Assembly (NCBI GenBank): GCA_036259875.1
Contig: DATAAZ010000050.1
Location: 1-30,882, forward strand
From: DATAAZ01 sp036259875
GTDB taxonomy: Bacteria > Actinomycetota > Thermoleophilia > Gaiellales > Gaiellaceae
Direction: 5' to 3'
Length of the DNA stretch: 30,882 bases
Numbering within the stretch: position 1 is the first letter of the stretch; every line of letters starts with the position of its first letter. A program made the translations under genes and the position numbers. The notes beneath the pieces were generated by a model. The model was given only the letters and a program-made list of their open reading frames with translations. It ran no database searches and was not told the DNA's origin. Shown here one piece after another: positions 17,200-24,800 of the stretch.

Positions 17200-18852
17200 C
17201 TACCGAAGCAGTGCCGCCAACGTCTCCCAAAGCGGCTTCGGGGTACCGTCCGGCCGAAGCGGGCTGTATCCCGCGACGTACGAGTCGACCGGATCGCCCC
17301 AGTAGTAAAGGAACACCTGCTCGGCCAGGCCGCTCCAGTGAGTAAGAGCCGTCTCCAGCGCCTGCCGCGTGTACAGCGCCTGGGTCGCCTCCGAGACGGC
17401 GTCGTCGTTCCCGGCCTCCGTCGTCCAGCCGAACTCCGTGACCCAGAGAGGGTGCGAGGCATGCGCCGCCGCCGCCAGGTCGCGGGTGATGAAGGCGCGG
17501 TCGAAGCGCCACCGCTGCGCCGTCGCCGTGTCGAGCGGGCTTCGCTCCTCCGTGTAGAGGTGCACGGAGTACGCGTCGACGAGCGACCGGAAGAGAGACG
17601 GGTCGTTCTCGAGCAGAAGACGGAACCAGTCGAGCGATTGGGACGTGTCGGCGCGCATCTGGAAGACGTCCGCCGACGCGAGGATCTTTACCTCCGGATG
17701 GACGGCGCGGATCGCGGTCGCCGCCGCCCGCACGAGCCGGACGTACGCGGCGGGGTCGGGGTTCGGCCGCCAGAACTCGTGGAACCACGGCTCGTTCCAG
17801 ATCTCGACCGCCCGGAGCGGCCGCGGCGCGAGAGTGGGGTTCTCCCGCCAGAAGGCTCCGCCCTGTCCGTAGCGGTTCACGAGCGCCCGGCAAAACGCCG
17901 CGTACTCGTTGGGATCACGAGGCGGGTGGTAGATGGTCGGGCCCGAGGCGGCCCAGTCGGCCGAGTACGCGATGACGCCGAGGACGTCGATCCCGGTGCG
18001 CGAGGCGTTGCGCATCAGACGGTCGCCGACGGTCCAGTCCCACACGCCGGGCCGGCGCTCGAAAGCGCCCCAGTGGAAGTCCTCACGCACCCACGTCATG
18101 CCGGCCTCGCGAAGCCGCCGAAGGTACGCGAACTGCTTCTCCTCCGAATACCAGACCGTCGCTCCCGCCATTCCGACGCGCCCCCGGTACGGATTGGTCG
18201 CCGGCGAGGTGCCCATGGGAGGGGACTGTGGCGCGCGCGTCGGCGCTGCGCCAGTCGGCGACGGCGCACCTCGCGGAGCGTCTGTCTCGACACGGAGCAA
18301 TGCAGCCGCACCGGACTCGCGGCTTCGCAGGACGAGGTTCGCGCCCGGCGAGCGTGGCGCGAAGACGAAGGTCACCACACCGCCCGCGCCGACGAGACGG
18401 GTTACGTCGACACGAGTCCAGCCCCGGATCGCCCGGGCGCGCGCGCGCGGCGAGGCACGCGGCACGCGCGGTGCCTGCCGGAAGGTGAGACGCTGCTCGT
18501 TCCACGACCCCCCGGCCGCGCGTCTCACCTCGAACAGCGCACCGGCCCGGCCGAGCGAGCGAACGACGAGCGTCGCGCGCGCGATGCCGCCATCGAGGCC
18601 GCGAATCCGAAAACGCACGTACGCGCGGCGCCTTGCCGGCGACGCGTGGAGGCTCGGCCGCCGCCCGAACGCCCGGTCAGGGTTGCCGGCGTCGACGTAC
18701 GTGTCGGCGCTCGCCCGGAAGCTCCGAACGCCGGCGGTCGCTTCGTCCGCGCCGGCCGCGAGCACCACGCCGCCACAGGCGCAGAAGATGCCTGCCAGGA
18801 CGACAAGCCATGTGCCTCCGCGAAGCGGCCGACCGGAGCAAGCAAATCCCAT
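17200..18852 (-). CDS. Exported DNRLRE/CBM96-like plus GH-A clan glycoside hydrolase
   Basis: A 550-residue predicted exported protein. A basic N-terminus and hydrophobic stretch (15-34) look like a Sec signal; CAC near 24-26 does not form a clean lipobox. Residues about 45-190 show the DNRLRE/CBM96-like carbohydrate-binding pattern (ADTYVDAGNPDRAFG, SWNEQRLTFRQAP, TRVDVTRLV, LRSRESGAAALLRVE). A Pro/Ala/Thr linker follows. The catalytic part (about 222-550) is a GH-A clan barrel of GH39/GH5 type: MTWVREDFHWGAFE, VEIWNEPWFHEF with acid/base Glu354, and LWVTEFGWTT with nucleophile Glu473. It lies antisense inside the locus, divergent from the Wzz/kinase gene, so it may cut the polymer made here. 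The substrate is unknown. ATG at 18852 is the only start that keeps the signal sequence. Confidence 0.8.
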   Translation of the reverse strand: MGFACSGRPLRGGTWLVVLAGIFCACGGVVLAAGADEATAGVRSFRASADTYVDAGNPDRAFGRRPSLHASPARRRAYVRFRIRGLDGGIARATLVVRSLGRAGALFEVRRAAGGSWNEQRLTFRQAPRVPRASPRARARAIRGWTRVDVTRLVGAGGVVTFVFAPRSPGANLVLRSRESGAAALLRVETDAPRGAPSPTGAAPTRAPQSPPMGTSPATNPYRGRVGMAGATVWYSEEKQFAYLRRLREAGMTWVREDFHWGAFERRPGVWDWTVGDRLMRNASRTGIDVLGVIAYSADWAASGPTIYHPPRDPNEYAAFCRALVNRYGQGGAFWRENPTLAPRPLRAVEIWNEPWFHEFWRPNPDPAAYVRLVRAAATAIRAVHPEVKILASADVFQMRADTSQSLDWFRLLLENDPSLFRSLVDAYSVHLYTEERSPLDTATAQRWRFDRAFITRDLAAAAHASHPLWVTEFGWTTEAGNDDAVSEATQALYTRQALETALTHWSGLAEQVFLYYWGDPVDSYVAGYSPLRPDGTPKPLWETLAALLR

Positions 18853-19090
18853 CGCGGCGCCAAAGCAATCGGCGCGCGCGCGTGAGAGCGGACACCCATA
18901 TGAGGGAATCGTCTCCCTCGATCGGGGGATGCCGGGTCGCCCGTTCGCGTGACGCCGCCGCCGCCGCGGGCACCCCGCGCAGTCAGGGGCTCGAAACGCC
19001 GCTAAGGTTCTGTGGAGAACGTGATTTCCACGGACCTCACTGCGGCCAATTCCTCATGAAACGGTTCACGCCGGCCGATACGCGCATGCG
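18853..19090. promoter_or_regulatory. Divergent promoter region, hydrolase / Wzz-kinase
   Basis: A 238-bp region without a gene. It holds a 6-bp inverted repeat (GAGGGA 18902-18907, TCCCTC 18914-18919), TCGAAACGCC near 18991, TAAGGT at 19003-19008 (a possible plus-strand -10 about 80 nt before the kinase start), the intergenic 10-mer CTGTGGAGAA at 19010-19019, a GTGGA/TCCAC inverted repeat over it, and CATGAAACGG at 19055-19064, also present before the first gene of the locus. The layout suggests shared control of the hydrolase and the chain-length/kinase gene. Confidence 0.4.
19010..19019 (+). repeat. Intergenic 10-mer CTGTGGAGAA, copy 3
   Basis: Third exact copy, in the divergent region between the exported hydrolase and the Wzz/kinase gene, directly after the TAAGGT -10 candidate. 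It is framed by GTTC and GAAC ends (GTTCTGTGGAGAAC), so here it could also form a small hairpin. Confidence 0.4.
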
Positions 19091-20620
19091 ATGAAGCCGA
19101 GCGCAGCCGAAGCTCTCAAGGCCGCGATCCGCCGCGCGCTTCCGATCACGATCGCACTCGTCGTGCTCGGCGCCCTTGCGGTGAACGGGATCCGCCAGAT
19201 CCAGGGCCCCCGCTACGAGGCGACCGCGCGCGTCGTCCACTCGAACACCGACCTCGCCGCGGCGCTCACCGGCACGCAGCCGGCCTACATCGATCCTCAG
19301 CGCGCGATCGAGACGGCCCTCGCGCTGGCCCGCTCGCCGGAGCTCTACGACCGCGCCGCCGAGCGTGAGCCGGAGCTCGGATCGAGCGCGACGCTCCGGA
19401 CGTCCACCCGGGTGGACGGCGGCGACGAGACGGATGTCCTCGTCCTCAGCTCGACGCGCGACTCCGCGGAACTCGCGGTTGACACGGTGAACTTGATCGC
19501 GACGGAGTACATCGAGTGGCGCTCCGAGATCACGGGGGAGACGATCCGCCGCGCCATCGAGCAGATCGAGGCGCAGCTCGACCAGCCGGCCGAGGACGAC
19601 GCGACACCGGAGAACCGCGCGGAGCTCCAGACGGAGTTGGATCGCCTGCAGCTGCTCGAAACGCTGAGTTCCGGAGGCGCGACACTTATTGAACGCGCCG
19701 AGGACGCGGACAAGACGAGCCCGCGACCGATCCGCGACACGCTGTTCGGAGGCGCGCTCGGATTCATCGTCGCCCTTCTCATCTCGGGCGCACGCGAGGC
19801 GTTCAACACCCGCGTTCGCTCGGAGGCGGACGTCGAGGCGGCGCTCGGCCGGCCGGTCCTCGCATCTATCCAGACGCTTCCGAAGCGCGCAGACCTCGTC
19901 ACCGTCGGACGGCACGAATCCCGCTGGGGCGACACCTACGCGCTTCTCGCGGCCAACGTCATGCAGATTCGCGGGCAGACGGACCGGACGGTGATCGCGG
20001 TTACGAGCGCGCTCGCGGGAGAGGGCAAGACGACGACCGCGGCAAACCTAGCGGTCGCGATGGCGCAGCGCGGGCAACGGGTGATCCTCGTCGACTTCGA
20101 CCTGCGGAAGCCCTCGGTCGCACGAATCTTCCGGATTCCGGCCGACTCGCCCGGAGTGATTCAGATCGTCGACGGCCGCGCCGAGCTCGCGCGCGCCGTG
20201 TGGTCGGTGCCGCTCAACGGCGCCGGCCCCGCCCCACGCGCCGTCGCGTCCGGAAACGGACGCGCCGAGAGCGACCTCGTGCTCGCATCGGACAACGGGT
20301 CGCTGCGCGTCGTCGCGGCCGGCGGCAACGAGCGCGGTGCGCGTATCGCGCGCTCGCCGATTGTGCCGGACCTTCTGTCGCAGCTGGCCGCGGACGCCGA
20401 CGTCGTCATCCTCGACACGCCGCCGGCTCTCGCGACGGTCGAAATGGCGGAGCTTTCGCGAAGCGTCGACATGGTGATCGCCGTCGTACGCCACGGACGC
20501 GTGACCCGTCGCAGCCTGGTCGCGCTCTCGCGACAGGCCGAGGGATGGCAGACGGACATCATCGGGGCCGTCCTCACCGACGCCCCGCCCGAAGAAGACG
20601 AGTACTACTACCACCGCTGA
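19091..20620 (+). CDS. Wzz chain-length regulator fused to BY-type tyrosine kinase
   Basis: A 509-residue protein combining a Wzz-like membrane part with a cytoplasmic bacterial tyrosine kinase, as in Wzc. Helix 1 (about 19-34) and helix 2 (about 217-233) enclose an external part of about 180 residues, short for Wzc, with an acidic coiled-coil-prone stretch (150-205). The kinase has Walker A SALAGEGKTTT (306-316), Walker A' ILVDFDLRKPS (332-342) and Walker B VVILDTPP (438-445). The C-terminus ends EDEYYYHR: three adjacent tyrosines (505-507), the autophosphorylation cluster. A linker rich in Gly and Ala (376-400) is unusual. ATG at 19091 has no clear ribosome binding site. The PHP phosphatase downstream is its probable partner. 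The kinase part is well supported. Confidence 0.93.
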   Translation: MKPSAAEALKAAIRRALPITIALVVLGALAVNGIRQIQGPRYEATARVVHSNTDLAAALTGTQPAYIDPQRAIETALALARSPELYDRAAEREPELGSSATLRTSTRVDGGDETDVLVLSSTRDSAELAVDTVNLIATEYIEWRSEITGETIRRAIEQIEAQLDQPAEDDATPENRAELQTELDRLQLLETLSSGGATLIERAEDADKTSPRPIRDTLFGGALGFIVALLISGAREAFNTRVRSEADVEAALGRPVLASIQTLPKRADLVTVGRHESRWGDTYALLAANVMQIRGQTDRTVIAVTSALAGEGKTTTAANLAVAMAQRGQRVILVDFDLRKPSVARIFRIPADSPGVIQIVDGRAELARAVWSVPLNGAGPAPRAVASGNGRAESDLVLASDNGSLRVVAAGGNERGARIARSPIVPDLLSQLAADADVVILDTPPALATVEMAELSRSVDMVIAVVRHGRVTRRSLVALSRQAEGWQTDIIGAVLTDAPPEEDEYYYHR

Positions 20621-20627
20621 GCCGTCC

Positions 20628-22130
20628 GTGACCTGGGCGCTCCGTCTCGGCTTCACCCGCGCGGATGCCGGTGCCTTGGCGGTGGGCGTCCCGTTGACGC
20701 TCCTTGTGGCCGCGTCGACCGTCTTGCTGGACACGTTCGTCCCGCTCGTCGTGATCTTCGCCGTCGCGCTGTTCGTCCCCGTCGTCGCGGCGTTCGTCGC
20801 GGTGCCGCACGTCGCGGTCGCGGTCACTATCCCGGTCTTCGCGGTCCTCCCCGCTGTCAAGGTCCTCGCCGTCCCGTGGATCGGACCCCTCAAGGACGTC
20901 ATTGTTCTCGCCGCGATCGTGGCCGCCGCGATCGTCGTTCTCAAGGCGGCTCGTTCTGGGCGCCACCTCCCCGGCGACTTGTGGCTGTTGGCCCTGTTCG
21001 CGCTGCTCTTCGCGATCTACATGGTCAACATCGGGGGCGGGCTCGAACGCGACTTCGCCTGGGCGCACGGCGTCCGGCTCGTGTCCGAGCCGCTCCTGCT
21101 CCTGCTCGCCGGCCTGGCGCTTCCGAACGCGCGCCGTACGTTCGGTTGGGGCATGGCCTCGCTCGTCGCAACGGCGTCCGGTGTGGCCGCGATCGGGATC
21201 ATCCAGCAGCTGCTCGGCGGCGCGCGGCTCGTTGAGATCGGCTACCTCTGGGACATCCACGTCCGGACGATCGAGGGCCGGCTACGGAGCTTCGGGACGC
21301 TCGACGACCCGTTCGGATACGCGAGCTTCCTGCTGTTCGGCTTCTGCGCCGTCCTCATGTGGATGCGGCGAGGGGCGCTCGCGTACGCGGCCGGGACGCT
21401 CATCGTCGTCGGCCTCGCGCTGTCGGTCGTGCGGAGCGCGATCGTCGTCGCAGTCGGAATCTTCGCCCTCTGGCTCGCCCGCCACGGCCGCGCCGTGACG
21501 GCCGTGTTCGTGCTCGTGCTCGTCGTCTCCGCCACCCTGATGTTCGTCCTCTCGGAGGACGCCACGCAGCAACGCACGGTGCGCGGCGGACCGTCGACGT
21601 TCTTCACAGTGAACGGGCGGACCGAGGCCTGGCGGATCGTCTTCGAGAACCCCTGGGAAGCGCCGTTCGGGAAGGGGGTCGGCGAGGTCGGGACGGCCGC
21701 CGAGCGGGCGACCTTCGCGGTGACGCGCGATCCGGAAGAGGCGCGCCGCGCCGAGACCGTGATCGTAGACTCGGGCTACTTCGCGACCGTCGCGGACGTC
21801 GGGTTGGTCGGCCTCGCCGTCCTGCTTCTCCTCGTAGGGCGGCTTGCGACGCTCGCGAAGCGAGCATTCGACCGAGGTGGCGAGGCGGGCTGGGTCGCGC
21901 TCTCGTTCTTGCTCGTGCTGCTCCTCGATGCCGTCACACGCGAGTCGTTCACGGGCTTCCCGACGGCCTTCCTCGGCCTCCTGATGACCGGCGTGGCGGT
22001 CGCCGCGGCGCGCGAGGAAGCCGAAAACCCCGTGCCGAGCGAGGCAGGAACGCTGGGCGCGCGCCGCGGACGGGCGGCCCGGTCGGCGCGCGTGCGCCCC
22101 CGGCCCGACGTGCGGCCAGGCCTCAGCTGA
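20628..22130 (+). CDS. O-antigen polymerase/ligase-like membrane protein (Wzy/WaaL)
   Basis: A 500-residue membrane protein with about 11-12 hydrophobic helices and a large outside loop (about 310-375), the layout of the Wzy/WaaL family. RLRSFGTLDDPFGYASFLL (about 217-235) and VNGRTEAWRIVFENPWEAPF resemble the conserved loops of O-antigen ligase domain proteins; GKGVGEVGTA, then DSGYF and VGLVGLAVLLLLV follow as in that family. In this locus it most likely polymerises repeat units, though ligation to a surface acceptor is possible. The start is GTG at 20628, 7 nt after the kinase stop. The C-terminal 35 residues are arginine-rich and cytoplasmic. Family assignment is stronger than the polymerase/ligase choice. 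Confidence 0.85.
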   Translation: MTWALRLGFTRADAGALAVGVPLTLLVAASTVLLDTFVPLVVIFAVALFVPVVAAFVAVPHVAVAVTIPVFAVLPAVKVLAVPWIGPLKDVIVLAAIVAAAIVVLKAARSGRHLPGDLWLLALFALLFAIYMVNIGGGLERDFAWAHGVRLVSEPLLLLLAGLALPNARRTFGWGMASLVATASGVAAIGIIQQLLGGARLVEIGYLWDIHVRTIEGRLRSFGTLDDPFGYASFLLFGFCAVLMWMRRGALAYAAGTLIVVGLALSVVRSAIVVAVGIFALWLARHGRAVTAVFVLVLVVSATLMFVLSEDATQQRTVRGGPSTFFTVNGRTEAWRIVFENPWEAPFGKGVGEVGTAAERATFAVTRDPEEARRAETVIVDSGYFATVADVGLVGLAVLLLLVGRLATLAKRAFDRGGEAGWVALSFLLVLLLDAVTRESFTGFPTAFLGLLMTGVAVAAAREEAENPVPSEAGTLGARRGRAARSARVRPRPDVRPGLS

Positions 22131-22144
22131 CCGACATCCGCCCG

Positions 22145-22942
22145 ATGCCCTCGCTCGCCGAAGACGTCGCCCGCATCCGCTGGCACCAAATGATCGAGCT
22201 GCCGGGCGGGGTCGTCACGTCGGGGGTCTTCGACACCGTCCGTGAACGGGAAAACGTCCCGCTGCCCGACGCCCTCGCCGGAATGCGGTGCCTCGACATC
22301 GGGACCGCGGACGGGTTCTGGGCGTTCGAGATGGAGCGGCGGGGCGCCGCCGACGTCATCGCGCTCGATGTCGCGAGCCGCGACGAGCTCGATTGGCCCG
22401 GCTTCGTCGACGAGGAAGAGTGGACGGTCGCCGAGCACCTCGGTGGCCACGACGGCTTTCGGCTCGCGAGGGAGGCGTTCGGCTCCGCGGTTCGGCTCGA
22501 AAAGCGCCCCGTGTACGAGCTCTCGCCGGATGAGATTGGCGTCTTCGACTTCGCCTTTATGGGCAGTCTCCTCCTGCATCTCCGCGACCCGGTCGGCGCG
22601 CTCATCTCGATCCGGCGCGTCCTGAAGCCCGACGCTCAGCTCCTCTCCGTCGACACGATCTCCCCGCTTCTCACCGCCCTACATCCGCGACAGCCGATCG
22701 CCCGCCTCGAGGCTCCCGGCTGGCCGCTCTGGTGGATCGCCAACCTCGCGGGCTACAGGCGCATGTTCACCGTCGCCGGATACGCCGTCGAGCGAACCGG
22801 GCGGCCGTTCTTCCTCAAGCGCGGCCCGAGCTACCGCGCGACCGCCCGGACCCACAGACCCCTGTACGGTCGATTCCAAGAGGCGGTCACACGCCTCGGC
22901 ATCCTGCACAGCTGGGTTCTCGCCCGTCCGACGAGCACGTGA
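22145..22942 (+). CDS. Class I SAM-dependent methyltransferase (CmoB/TIGR04290-like)
   Basis: A 265-residue methyltransferase. The SAM-binding motif I is MRCLDIGTADGFWAFEMERR, then VIALDVASRDELDWPG (motif II acidic residue), FDFAFMGSLLLHLRDPVGAL (motif IV) and RVLKPDAQLLSVD (motif V/VI). The N-terminus (RIRWHQMIELPGGVVTSGVF) resembles CmoB-like and TIGR04290-type enzymes found in glycan loci. In this setting it may methylate a sugar or lipid-linked intermediate; this is inference. ATG at 22145 is the first good start, 14 nt after the polymerase stop. The frame is open far upstream, but that part is an arginine-rich shadow. The stop overlaps the GTG of the next gene. Confidence 0.85.
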   Translation: MPSLAEDVARIRWHQMIELPGGVVTSGVFDTVRERENVPLPDALAGMRCLDIGTADGFWAFEMERRGAADVIALDVASRDELDWPGFVDEEEWTVAEHLGGHDGFRLAREAFGSAVRLEKRPVYELSPDEIGVFDFAFMGSLLLHLRDPVGALISIRRVLKPDAQLLSVDTISPLLTALHPRQPIARLEAPGWPLWWIANLAGYRRMFTVAGYAVERTGRPFFLKRGPSYRATARTHRPLYGRFQEAVTRLGILHSWVLARPTST

Positions 22943-24084
22943 CTGGAGCTGGGAACGGGGCGGTCCGCGTATGCCTGGTCGGCTTCCTCCTCGCGAGCGC
23001 GCCGCGCGGGTCGGGCGTCCCGCGCTACGCGGCCCGCCTCGTCCGCGCCCTCGACGACGCGAGCGCGGAGTTCCCCGACCTTCGGCTCGCGCTCCTGACG
23101 ACCGCGTCCGGCGCGAAAGTCGCGAACGCGCGTCGGATCGACGTCCGTATCGTTCCCGTCCCGCGGGCGCCCGCATCGGCGAGCTCCGTCCGCCTTGCGC
23201 TCGATCAACTCGGCAGCGTCTGGGGTGCGGGCGGCGCTGGCGAGCTCCTCCACTTCTTCGACCTCACCGGCCCGCGGCTTCGCCCGTCGCGGCCGTTCGT
23301 GACGACGATCCATGACGTCTCGATCCTGCACGGGTTCGAGCGCGTCCGGCACGCGTACAAGCGCCGCCTCTATCCATGGGCACTCGCCCGGGCCTGCCGG
23401 GTGGTCGCCGTCTCGGGGTTCGCCAAGGAGGAGGCGCAACGGCACTTCGGCGTCCCCGGCGAGAAGGTCGTCGTCGTCCACTCGGGCCCCGGGCTCGCCG
23501 ACCCCGTGACCGAGGCGAGGCGAGACGGCGCGCCGCCGGACGGCCCGTTCCTCCTCTACGTCGGCGACCTTAGCCCGAAGAAGAACGTCGCCTTCCTGGT
23601 TCGGGCGTTCACGCGCGCCGACATTCCCGGTCGCCTCGTGCTCGTCGGCCGGCCGCGCGGCTCGTACCCCGAGCTCGAAGCGGAGCTCGACCGCGCCGGA
23701 CGCGAACGCGTCCTCATCGTCGACGGCGCCTCGGAGGCGGAGGTCGACGGCCTCTACCGCGCGGCGACGGCGCTCTTTCTCCCCTCGCGCTACGAGGGCT
23801 TCGGCTTCACGCCGCTCGAGGCCATGGCGCGGGGCTGCCCCGTCGTGACGAGCGATATCCCGGCCGTGCGTGAGGTCTCCGGCGACGGTGCGCTCGTCCT
23901 TCCGCTCGACGACGAGCCGGCCTGGGTCGACGCGATCAGGCGCGTCGTTTCGGACGAACGCTTGCGGACCGAGCTGCGAGGCCGCGGCGAGGCGACCGTG
24001 TCGCGCTATTCGTGGCATGAAACGGCGCGCCGGCTATGCGGGATCTTCCGCGACGTCGGGGCAGAAATCGGTGGAAGGACGTGA
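22939..24084 (+). CDS. Glycosyltransferase family 4
   Basis: A 381-residue GT-B fold glycosyltransferase that would add one sugar to the lipid-linked repeat unit on the cytoplasmic side. VCLVGFLLASAPRGSGVPRY is the N-terminal glycine-rich acceptor loop. The C-terminal half has FLLYVGDLSPKKNVAFLVRA, LVGRPRGSYPEL, and the E-x7-E nucleotide-sugar motif in YEGFGFTPLEAMARGCPV. THDVSILHG and VVAVSGFAKEE are typical of the mannosyl/rhamnosyl-type GT4 group, but donor and acceptor cannot be fixed. The start is GTG at 22939, overlapping the methyltransferase stop (GTGA). Its own stop overlaps the phosphatase GTG, so translation of the three is probably coupled. Confidence 0.9.
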   Translation: MTGAGNGAVRVCLVGFLLASAPRGSGVPRYAARLVRALDDASAEFPDLRLALLTTASGAKVANARRIDVRIVPVPRAPASASSVRLALDQLGSVWGAGGAGELLHFFDLTGPRLRPSRPFVTTIHDVSILHGFERVRHAYKRRLYPWALARACRVVAVSGFAKEEAQRHFGVPGEKVVVVHSGPGLADPVTEARRDGAPPDGPFLLYVGDLSPKKNVAFLVRAFTRADIPGRLVLVGRPRGSYPELEAELDRAGRERVLIVDGASEAEVDGLYRAATALFLPSRYEGFGFTPLEAMARGCPVVTSDIPAVREVSGDGALVLPLDDEPAWVDAIRRVVSDERLRTELRGRGEATVSRYSWHETARRLCGIFRDVGAEIGGRT

Positions 24085-24800
24085 TCGACACGCACTGCCA
24101 CCTCCTCCCCGGCCTCGACGACGGTCCGCCGACGCAGGCGGACGCGCTCGACCTCGCCCGACGGCTGGCGGCGGACGGCGTCTCGCGCGTCCTCTGCACG
24201 CCGCATTACTCGGCTCAGTTCCCGACGTCGCACGCCGACGCCGAGGCCCGCCTGAGCGCGCTCCGGAGTGAGCTCGCGGACGCCTGCATCCGCCTCGAGC
24301 CCGCCCTTGCGGCCGAGGTGAGTCCCGGCTATGCCGTCTCGGTTTCGACAGACGACCTCGCCCGGCGCTCGATCGCCGGGCGCTACGTCGTCGTCGAAGT
24401 GCTCGCCGACACACCGCCGCCGTTCTTCGCAGCGGTGCTGGAGCGGCTCACCGAGGCCGGGCTTGCCGTGATCTTCGCCCACCCCGAACGGTGCCGCGCA
24501 CTCCAGCGGCACGCGGGGCTCGTCGACGGGGTCCGACGGCGTGGTGCGCTTCTCCAAGTCGTCGCGCCGAGCTTGCTCGGCCGCTGGGGCAAGGAGGTCG
24601 CCGCCCTCGCGTGGCGCCTCGTCGACACCGGCCGCGCCGACCTGCTCGGAAGCGACGCGCACGGCGTGCGTCGGCGGAGCGTCCACCTCGGCGAGGCGGC
24701 AGCGCTCGTGCGTGAGCGGCTCGGCGACGCAGCCGTCAGCGAGCTGACCGAGCGTCGTCCCGCATCGGTCCTTGCGGGACTGGCACCGCCGTCGCCGTGA
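24081..24800 (+). CDS. PHP-family tyrosine-protein phosphatase (CpsB/YwqE-like)
   Basis: A 239-residue metal-dependent phosphoesterase. The PHP metal motifs are visible: IDTHCHLLPGLDDGP at the very start (two His and an Asp pair), LCTPHYSAQFP, FAHPERCR and LLGSDAHG. In Gram-positive capsule loci CpsB/YwqE removes phosphate from BY-kinase tyrosine clusters; the YYY tail of the kinase three genes upstream is the obvious substrate. The start is GTG at 24081, overlapping the GT4 stop, with GGAAGGAC directly upstream. A longer frame to 24036 would put 15 arginine-rich residues before the metal motif and is rejected. The stop overlaps the GT2 start (GTGA). Confidence 0.9.
   Translation: MIDTHCHLLPGLDDGPPTQADALDLARRLAADGVSRVLCTPHYSAQFPTSHADAEARLSALRSELADACIRLEPALAAEVSPGYAVSVSTDDLARRSIAGRYVVVEVLADTPPPFFAAVLERLTEAGLAVIFAHPERCRALQRHAGLVDGVRRRGALLQVVAPSLLGRWGKEVAALAWRLVDTGRADLLGSDAHGVRRRSVHLGEAAALVRERLGDAAVSELTERRPASVLAGLAPPSP

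Noticed and set aside
19003..19019. Replication-origin-like DnaA box cluster
   Set aside because: Only single, one-mismatch boxes occur per region and there is no dnaA/dnaN context, so no origin is called.
24036..24080. Longer start for the PHP phosphatase
   Set aside because: The extra residues are basic and precede the metal-binding IDTHCH motif that normally begins the protein; GTG at 24081 has a ribosome binding site.
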